From the NCBI GenBank assembly GCA_046313675.1, contig JBKBXU010000247.1, forward strand, positions 1 through 7,254: a stretch of 7,254 nt of DNA. The letters are read 5' to 3'. The position numbers and the translations under genes are program-made. Of this stretch, positions 1-4,026 are shown piece after piece (position 1 is the stretch's first letter; the number at the start of each line of letters is the position of its first letter). The stretch comes from JBKBXU01 sp046313675 (GTDB lineage: Bacteria; Bacteroidota; Bacteroidia; Cytophagales; Cytophagaceae). The notes under the pieces are model-generated. The model ran no database searches and was not told the origin of the DNA. It worked only from the letters and a program-made list of their open reading frames with translations.

Positions 1-453
1 CGGTTTTACAGCAAATTTTTCGTTAAATGCAATATTTACAAATCGCCTGGTGGCAAAATCAACCTGGCTGTCGAGGTAAACATCGTCCGGAATGAATTCT
101 TTTAATTTCTTTTTCTTAGGGTTCCATTTTTTTTGTATCCTCTGACTGTTGATTCCGGCGGCATCGCGTAAGAGCAATTCAGTCAGGGCATAAGTTGGGG
201 TGGTACACAATACCTGTCCGCTGTAGCCGTATTGATACAGTAGGGGAATGGCGCCGGAGTGGTCAATGTGTGCATGGGTAAGCAATACCAGATTAATATC
301 GGAAGGCTCAAAAGGGAAATAGGCATCTCCTTCCTGACGATCTCTACTAAGATCTGTTCCACAGTCTATTAAAATTTTATAACCATCCTCTAATTCCAGC
401 AGGAATTTGCTGCCTGTAACCTGCCGTGCCGCGCCCCAAAAGGTAATTTTCAT
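1..453 (-). CDS. MBL-fold metallo-hydrolase, beta-CASP RNA-processing-like (N-terminal part, 3' end outside window)
   Basis: The minus strand reads open for exactly 151 codons from the ATG at 453 to the window edge, so the gene is cut at its C-terminal side. The N-terminus carries FWGAARQVTGS (residues 5-15), a signature I associate with the COG1236-type metallo-beta-lactamase/beta-CASP family, followed by ILIDCG (27-32). The zinc-binding motif HAHIDH is at 60-65 inside LLTHAHIDHSG. These His/Asp residues would bind the two metal ions of a hydrolase, usually a 3' mRNA-processing or RNase-like enzyme in the cytoplasm. Full-length relatives are about 450-470 aa, so roughly a third is visible. 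The beta-CASP region itself lies outside the window, so the RNase assignment is inferred from the N-terminus; a generic MBL hydrolase is the alternative. It lies downstream of the lipoprotein gene on the same strand, separated by a terminator. Confidence 0.85.
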   Translation of the reverse strand, partial: MKITFWGAARQVTGSKFLLELEDGYKILIDCGTDLSRDRQEGDAYFPFEPSDINLVLLTHAHIDHSGAIPLLYQYGYSGQVLCTTPTYALTELLLRDAAGINSQRIQKKWNPKKKKLKEFIPDDVYLDSQVDFATRRFVNIAFNEKFAVKP

Positions 454-475
454 GTAGGTAAAAATAAGTGGATAT

Positions 476-514
476 AAAAAAAGAACAGGAATTTCTATGT
501 TTTATTCCTGTTCT
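476..514 (-). terminator. Intrinsic terminator of the lipoprotein gene
   Basis: A perfect 11-bp inverted repeat, AGAACAGGAAT (482-492) and ATTCCTGTTCT (504-514), encloses an 11-nt loop. On the minus strand it is followed at once by seven T residues (482-476, sharing the last base of the stem). This is the layout of a Rho-independent terminator for transcription coming from the lipoprotein gene, whose stop codon is 27 nt upstream. The T-run is only on the minus side, so it is one-directional. It ends just 22 nt before the start codon of the MBL hydrolase. Confidence 0.85.
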
Positions 515-541
515 CCTAAAATATTTTTTTGCCTGAAATGT

Positions 542-919
542 TTATTCGGCAGGGGATAAGGTTGCTGCATATTTCATGGTGAACTCTTCCCAGCTCATTT
601 TTACTTTTTCATTGCTGATTTCGTCAAGATGAAGCTCTAGTTTTCTGTTTTCATCATTATATTCAAGAGTCAACATATTAGTCTCTTCATTCAGTGTCCA
701 TAAACCGTCATCGGTCATTCCTTCACTTGTAATTTCAAAGGTGCCATCGGAGTTGAACAAATAAACAGCAGACACCTGATCGCTTGCAAGTTTGTTACCT
801 GCAAATTCTGCCTCTGTTAATTTCCATTTTCTGGCAAGGGTATCGGATTTGCTTTTACCACATGAAGAAAGAACGGCTATAAAGCCCAAGAAAAGGATAA
901 AAAAAGCTGTATTTTTCAT
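542..919 (-). CDS. Small lipocalin-like lipoprotein
   Basis: A 125-aa protein with a lipoprotein signal peptide: short basic start MKN, hydrophobic stretch 5-17, and lipobox L17-S18-S19-C20, so it is probably cleaved before C20, lipidated and anchored in a membrane. The residues after the Cys (GKSKSD) are not the acidic cluster typical of Bacteroidota surface-export signals, so a periplasm-facing location is more likely; this is inference. The mature part is one small beta-rich domain with lipocalin-like hallmarks: ARKWKL near its start (29-34), a YLFNSDGTFEI strand, and a DDGLWTLNEE turn (70-79) followed by a LTLEY strand. Such domains may bind small hydrophobic ligands, but no ligand can be read here. 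The gene is divergent from crtD across a 124-bp spacer and ends at a strong terminator. The start ATG at 919 is fixed by the signal peptide. Confidence 0.8.
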   Translation of the reverse strand: MKNTAFFILFLGFIAVLSSCGKSKSDTLARKWKLTEAEFAGNKLASDQVSAVYLFNSDGTFEITSEGMTDDGLWTLNEETNMLTLEYNDENRKLELHLDEISNEKVKMSWEEFTMKYAATLSPAE

Positions 920-1016
920 ATACTGATGTAATTTTAAGGGTGTTATTTTTTTATTAAAACTAAAAATATATTTCTATAAAACCAATTGGCTGTTTTACTT
1001 ATTATATATTGTCAAA

Positions 1017-1029
1017 CGACCAATGGTCG
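1017..1029. promoter_or_regulatory. Candidate operator in the crtD promoter region
   Basis: A perfect inverted repeat, CGACCA (1017-1022) and TGGTCG (1024-1029) around a single central A, lies 14 nt before the crtD ATG in the 124-bp spacer shared with the divergent lipoprotein gene. TATATTG at 1005-1011 loosely resembles a Bacteroidota -7 box (TAnnTTTG), which would place the dyad over the transcription start. A second small palindrome, CCAATTGG (982-989), repeats the ACCAAT core 38 bp upstream. The symmetry is visible in the sequence; regulator binding is inference and no regulator is assigned. Confidence 0.4.
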
Positions 1030-1043
1030 GCTAAAATTCGATA

Positions 1044-2522
1044 ATGAAGAAAAAAATTGCCATTATAGGGTCTGGAATAGGGGGAATAGCTGCTGCAATA
1101 CGCTTAAGCCGTGACCATCAGGTTTCTGTCTTCGAAGCCTCATCCTCGCCGGGAGGGAAGCTGAGCGAAATTCGTAACCAGGGTTTTCGTTTTGATGCGG
1201 GCCCTTCCTTGTTTACTATGCCTGCGCTGGTGGAGGACTTATTTGCACTTCATGGGAAGGATGTTAGTGATTATTTTAGATACCAAAAACTGGAGGTCAT
1301 TTGTAAATACTTTTATGAAGATGGTACCCGGCTCCATGCCTGGGCTGATCGAGAGAAGTTTTGCAAAGAGCTATCTGAAGCGTTTCAGGAAGACAGTGAT
1401 AAGGTAAAAGGGTATTTGAAAAATTGTGAAACGATCTATGAGCTGACGTCCGATCTATTTCTGTTCAATTCGCTCAGCTTAAAAAGTTTTTCCGGAAAAA
1501 AAGCCTTTCGTGCTTTAAAGAATGCATCCCGGCTACATCTGTTTTCTACCCTTGATCAGGTAAACCGGAAATATTTTAAGGATCCCCGGTTGGTACAACT
1601 ATTTAACAGATATGCTACGTATAACGGCTCCGATCCGTATGCTACACCGGGAATTATGAGTGTTATTCCTCACCTGGAGTATAATATGGGGGCATTTATT
1701 CCAAAGGGTGGCATGTATGATATTATTATAAGTCTGGTTAGTCTGGCAGAAGAATGTGGTGTGCGTTTTCATTATAATTCAAAAGTAGACCGTATTGAAA
1801 CAATTGATGGTTCGGCCAGAGCTATACTGGTTAATGGTGAAAGAAAGCTATTTGATACCATTGTTTCCAATGCCGATATACATGCTACCTATAGAAAGCT
1901 TCTGCCACAGGAAAAGCAGCCGGAGAAAACGCTGAGTCAGCCGAAATCCAGTTCTGCCATGGTTTTTTATTGGAACATCCGTACAGAGTTTCCCGAACTT
2001 GGCTTGCACAACATTTTCTTTTCGGAAGATTATAAGCACGAATTTGATTGCATCTTCAGGCAAAAGGCGGTTTCGGATGATCCTACCGTATACATAAACA
2101 TCAGTAGCAAGTTTTGTCCGGCAGATGCTCCTGAAGGTTGCGAAAACTGGTTTGTGATGATCAATGTGCCGCACGACAGTGGGCAGGATTGGGCTCAGAT
2201 CAGAGAAAAGAGCCGGACAAACATTATTGCTAAGCTGAGCAGGATGCTTTGCAAAGATGTTTCGCAGTACATTTCAGGGGAGGAAGTCCTGGATCCTTTG
2301 CTGATAGAAAGCCGGACCAGTTCTTTCGGCGGAGCATTGTACGGCAACAGTTCCAATAACCGCTATGCCGCCTTCTTGCGCCATGCCAACTATTCCTCGT
2401 CTATTAAGAACCTGTATTTTTGTGGAGGGAGTGTTCATCCGGGTGGAGGGATACCCTTGTGTTTGTTGTCTGCTAAAATTGTATCTGAACGTATTTTGAA
2501 TGATCAAAGCAAAGCAAAATAA
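1044..2522 (+). CDS. crtD: CrtD-type carotenoid desaturase (1-hydroxycarotenoid 3,4-desaturase-like)
   Basis: A 492-aa FAD-dependent desaturase/oxidoreductase of the phytoene-desaturase (CrtI/CrtD) family, of normal length. The FAD-binding beta-alpha-beta motif is at the N-terminus (IAIIGSGIGGIAAAIRL, GxGxxG at 9-14, then E31 and PGGKL 36-40). RFDAGPSLFTMP follows at 49-60. The C-terminal family signature YFCGGSVHPGGGIPLCLLSA spans 458-477. DAGPSLFTMP and GGSVHPGGGIPL are features I associate with the Bacteroidota CrtD branch rather than true phytoene desaturase CrtI, hence the symbol. The reaction would be introduction of a C-3,4 double bond into a 1-hydroxylated acyclic carotenoid end, as in flexixanthin/myxol-type pathways. 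A phytoene or lycopene-type desaturase cannot be excluded. Its last 23 nt contain the ATG of a broken acyltransferase copy at 2500. No other carotenoid genes are visible nearby. Confidence 0.8.
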   Translation: MKKKIAIIGSGIGGIAAAIRLSRDHQVSVFEASSSPGGKLSEIRNQGFRFDAGPSLFTMPALVEDLFALHGKDVSDYFRYQKLEVICKYFYEDGTRLHAWADREKFCKELSEAFQEDSDKVKGYLKNCETIYELTSDLFLFNSLSLKSFSGKKAFRALKNASRLHLFSTLDQVNRKYFKDPRLVQLFNRYATYNGSDPYATPGIMSVIPHLEYNMGAFIPKGGMYDIIISLVSLAEECGVRFHYNSKVDRIETIDGSARAILVNGERKLFDTIVSNADIHATYRKLLPQEKQPEKTLSQPKSSSAMVFYWNIRTEFPELGLHNIFFSEDYKHEFDCIFRQKAVSDDPTVYINISSKFCPADAPEGCENWFVMINVPHDSGQDWAQIREKSRTNIIAKLSRMLCKDVSQYISGEEVLDPLLIESRTSSFGGALYGNSSNNRYAAFLRHANYSSSIKNLYFCGGSVHPGGGIPLCLLSAKIVSERILNDQSKAK

Positions 2523-2553
2523 ACTGGCTGTAGCCTTTTTTAAATGGTATTTT
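2480..2553 (+). repeat. 74-bp direct repeat, copy A (crtD/acyltransferase junction)
   Basis: Bases 2480-2553 match 3011-3084 with a constant offset of 531 and only three differences (2491 G/A, 2545 T/C, 2546 G/T), so 71 of 74 are identical. Copy A spans the last 14 codons and stop of crtD and the first 18 codons of an acyltransferase reading frame (ATG at 2500). It shows that the two genes originally overlapped by 23 nt. Similarity drops sharply at both ends. Confidence 0.95.
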
Positions 2554-2598
2554 TTGCTGATGAATCAAAGGTGTTATGGGTTTTTTTTGAATCAAAGT
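2500..2598 (+). pseudogene. 5' remnant of a second acyltransferase gene
   Basis: From the ATG at 2500 the frame reads MIKAKQNKLAVAFFKWYF, identical to the start of the intact acyltransferase at 3031 except W16 for L16. After the exact repeat ends, the next residues LLMNQRCYGF can still be laid against SRGIKRHFSGF of the intact protein with a one-residue gap (R, aromatic, G and F in register). This suggests a diverged copy of the same gene rather than random DNA. The frame then enters low-complexity T-rich hairpin sequence and stops near 2700 without the HX4D or PxGE motifs. It cannot encode a working enzyme. The remnant status is well supported; its exact right edge is not. Confidence 0.55.
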
Positions 2599-2610
2599 AC
2601 ATTTTATCCC

Positions 2611-2646
2611 TTTTTTCTTTTTTTGCGTGTCCAAAAAAAGAAACAA
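2611..2646. repeat. T-rich/A-rich hairpin repeat
   Basis: The arms TTCTTTTTTTG (2615-2625) and CAAAAAAAGAA (2632-2642) are perfectly complementary around a 6-nt loop. Extending to 2611 and 2646 gives 14 of 15 paired positions. It may form a strong stem in RNA or a cruciform in DNA and could also stop transcription arriving from crtD. Pyrimidine-arm/purine-arm hairpins of this sort are common between Bacteroidota genes. Confidence 0.75.
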
Positions 2647-2659
2647 AAAAAAGACACCA

Positions 2660-2677
2660 TTCCGATAGTTATCGGAA
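2660..2677. repeat. Short palindromic repeat CCGATA-GT-TATCGG
   Basis: TTCCGATA (2660-2667) and TATCGGAA (2670-2677) form perfect 8-bp arms around GT. The same CCGATA(N2)TATCGG core recurs, from general knowledge, in intergenic repeats of Bacteroidota. It lies 13 bp after the T/A hairpin and probably belongs to the same composite element. Confidence 0.6.
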
Positions 2678-2721
2678 AAAGCCAAATTGCTGCCCGCTAA
2701 ACCCGCAAATCATCCCGCCGA

Positions 2722-2801
2722 AAAAATGCCTTAACCGTGTAGTAGTGGCTAATGTACTGCCAGAACGGCATTTTTAAAAGGCCTCCTTTCGCACTAGCCA
2801 C
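2722..2801. repeat. Two interleaved inverted repeats in the insert
   Basis: AAAAATGCC (2722-2730) pairs with GGCATTTTT (2767-2775). GTGGCTA (2745-2751) pairs with TAGCCAC (2795-2801). The order is A, B, A', B', so both stems together would make a pseudoknot-like topology, or they are alternatives. Both arm sets are exact, but with arms of 9 and 7 bp the combination could be chance. Confidence 0.4.
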
Positions 2802-3010
2802 AATTTGTCTCACGCCGGCCGTGGACCCCAGCCCGCTCCTGCCTTGCCGATATATACTGCTAAATTTTAAATATTAACTTGTAAAACAACCGGAAGGGTC
2901 TAGAAGAGCATATATTTGTTCGAATTCAAGTGTAAAATGATTATAATATGAAAATGAAGGAGTGTTAAAAAACAGTATAACCTTTATTTTTGTTGATGAA
3001 GTGTTCAAGT

Positions 3011-3084
3011 TGTATCTGAACATATTTTGAATGATCAAAGCAAAGCAAAATAAACTGGCTGTAGCCTTTTTTAAACTGTATTTT
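3011..3084 (+). repeat. 74-bp direct repeat, copy B (crtD/acyltransferase junction)
   Basis: Second copy of the junction repeat, 71 of 74 identical to 2480-2553. Here the crtD part is an orphan tail, while the acyltransferase part is the true start of the intact gene at 3031. Confidence 0.95.
3012..3053 (+). pseudogene. Orphan 3' tail of crtD
   Basis: Thirteen codons plus stop, VSEHILNDQSKAK, repeat the C-terminus of CrtD with one change (R to H). There is no crtD reading frame in front: in this phase a TGA occurs at 2997-2999. It is a non-functional leftover of the duplicated gene junction. Upstream there are faint further matches at the same 531 offset (for example GGAGTGTT at 2428 and 2959), but overall similarity there is too low to claim. 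Confidence 0.75.
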
Positions 3085-3633
3085 AGTCGTGGAATAAAAC
3101 GACATTTTTCAGGATTTGAGGTGCGTGGAGAGGTCTCTCTGTCCAACGGTAAGCCGGTTTTGCTTTTGTGTAACCATTATACCTGGTGGGATGGCCCCTG
3201 GATGTATCATCTGACCCATCGGTATTTTGGCAAGAATTTTTACGTGATGATGCTTGAGGAAACCCTGAGCAAAAACAAGATCCTTTCCTGGGCTGGGGCA
3301 TTTTCAATCAATAAAAAAAGCCGGGACATCATTAACTCCCTGGATTATGCCGGTAAACTTCTGTTGAAACCGGAAAACCTACTGTGTATTTTTCCTCAGG
3401 GAGAATTTGAAAGCCAATATGTCGCCCGACCTAAATTTAACAAGGGTTTTTTGCGTGTGCTGAATGCCAATACGCAGATTATATTGGCTTGCGCACGGAC
3501 GGAATATTTTGACAGGAAAAAGCCGCTTGTTTACATTCACCTGAAAGAGTATGAAGGCCTTCATGCTCCGGATGCCATAGAAGCGGCATTTCAGGAGCAC
3601 TACAGCCGGAGTCATTTCCAACAGCTCTCGTAG
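3031..3633 (+). CDS. Lysophospholipid acyltransferase-like protein (PlsC family), probably carotenoid-linked
   Basis: A 200-aa acyltransferase of the LPLAT/PlsC superfamily. The catalytic HX4D motif is in CNHYTWWDGP (H49 and D54), and GAFSINKKSR (89-98) corresponds to the second family block. IFPQGE (120-125) is the variant of the PEGTR substrate-phosphate motif. These enzymes move an acyl chain from acyl-CoA or acyl-ACP to a hydroxyl, normally at the membrane. At about 200 aa it is a short, single-domain member without a clear transmembrane segment. Because the ancestral gene overlapped crtD by 23 nt, it is inferred to acylate a carotenoid or carotenoid glycoside, though a phospholipid role is possible. 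The ATG at 3031 is chosen because the homologous ATG in copy A overlaps crtD and FFKLYF(x)nKRHFSGFEVRGE is a family-like start. It is now preceded by non-coding insert DNA, so it needs read-through or its own promoter. Confidence 0.85.
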   Translation: MIKAKQNKLAVAFFKLYFSRGIKRHFSGFEVRGEVSLSNGKPVLLLCNHYTWWDGPWMYHLTHRYFGKNFYVMMLEETLSKNKILSWAGAFSINKKSRDIINSLDYAGKLLLKPENLLCIFPQGEFESQYVARPKFNKGFLRVLNANTQIILACARTEYFDRKKPLVYIHLKEYEGLHAPDAIEAAFQEHYSRSHFQQLS

Positions 3634-3742
3634 GATCTCTGGTATTCACATAGGGATCCGTTTTATATTGCAGACACTATTAATAATAAACGTACTGAAA
3701 GATTGAAAACGTTTTGGGCCCCTTTGAGGAAATTGCGTTAAG

Positions 3743-3834
3743 AAATTTTAATTTTTGTAGCGGCTAAAAATTTTGATGTTTGAGCCGACGAAGGAGGTTT
3801 GTTTCAAAAGTTTTAGCGGAAAAAATTAAAATTT
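3743..3834. repeat. Nested AT-rich hairpin repeat
   Basis: The outer arms (3743-3756 and 3821-3834) are perfectly complementary over 14 bp. The inner arms GCTAAAAATTTTG (3763-3775) and CAAAAGTTTTAGC (3805-3817) pair at 12 of 13 positions. Short unpaired stretches separate them, and a 29-nt loop containing GAGCCGACGAAGGAGG closes the structure. The two-step stem with a purine-rich loop resembles dispersed intergenic elements in Bacteroidota genomes. It may act as a bidirectional barrier between the convergent acyltransferase and mutS. Confidence 0.75.
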
Positions 3835-3850
3835 TAGCAAATTTACTCAC

Positions 3851-3903
3851 CGGGCCTTGATTCTTTTGCTTACTTTTCTCATTAAGGAGAAAAGTAAGGC
3901 CCG
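3851..3903. repeat. Compound hairpin with GC-rich frame
   Basis: CTTACTTTTCTC (3869-3880) and GAGAAAAGTAAG (3887-3898) are perfect 12-bp arms around a 6-nt loop. CGGGCCTT (3851-3858) and AAGGCCCG (3896-3903) are perfect 8-bp outer arms that share AAG with the inner right arm. Farther out, CTCACCGG (3846-3853) and CCGGCGAG (3905-3912) pair at 7 of 8. The left side has ten extra bases (GATTCTTTTG, 3859-3868) with no partner on the right. It probably forms one composite element with the nested hairpin 16 bp before it. Confidence 0.7.
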
Positions 3904-4026
3904 ACCGGCGAGGTCAATTTTTGAGAAAGAAATAAGTTTTGAAATTAAAGAAAGCTTTGGGTTCAGAGGTAGATAAGTTTAAGCATACTTTAAGGCTCTA
4001 TAATCTTTTTCGCTTTCTAAATTCTC

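Larger units (their letters stand above)
2554..3010. other. Non-coding insert between the two junction copies
   Basis: These 457 bases sit between the two 74-bp repeats and hold no convincing gene: no open frame has recognisable domains, and no transposase is present. Contents from left to right: the tail of the acyltransferase remnant, a poly-T/poly-A hairpin (2611-2646), a CCGATA/TATCGG dyad (2660-2677), two interleaved dyads (2722-2801), a GC-rich islet at 2811-2850 (31 of 40 bases G or C), then AT-rich DNA. A TATATTTG at 2911-2918 matches the Bacteroidota -7 consensus TAnnTTTG, but I see no matching -33 element at proper spacing. The block resembles dispersed intergenic repeats of Bacteroidota, an impression from general knowledge and not a search result. 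Confidence 0.6.
3634..4026. other. Intergenic block between convergent acyltransferase and mutS
   Basis: These 393 bases contain no supportable gene. The first 100 bases hold only a weak GGATC/GATCC pair (3633-3637 and 3655-3659) and the palindrome AAAACGTTTT (3706-3715). Bases 3743-3834 and 3851-3903 form two structured repeats, described separately. The last 110 bases before the mutS stop are AT-rich and I see no clear mutS terminator with a T-run in them. Confidence 0.6.

Noticed and set aside
2500..2700. 66-aa plus-strand open frame as a functional gene
   Set aside because: It starts as an acyltransferase but becomes low-complexity Phe/Lys-rich sequence from the T/A hairpin and lacks every catalytic motif; treated as a remnant.
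2911..2918. TATATTTG as the promoter of the acyltransferase
   Set aside because: It is a perfect -7 match, but no -33 element at usual spacing is visible and such 8-mers are frequent in AT-rich DNA; kept only as a remark.
2480..3084. Insertion sequence with target-site duplication
   Set aside because: There is no transposase, no terminal inverted repeats at the edges 2554/3010, and the 74-bp imperfect flanking repeat is too long for known target duplications.
2874..3146. 90-aa minus-strand open frame over the insert and acyltransferase start
   Set aside because: It has no domain signal, overlaps the real acyltransferase on the opposite strand, and runs through the duplicated junction.
3633..3659. 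GGATC/GATCC pair after the acyltransferase stop as its terminator
   Set aside because: It has only a 5-bp stem, a 17-nt loop and a weak T-run; not convincing.
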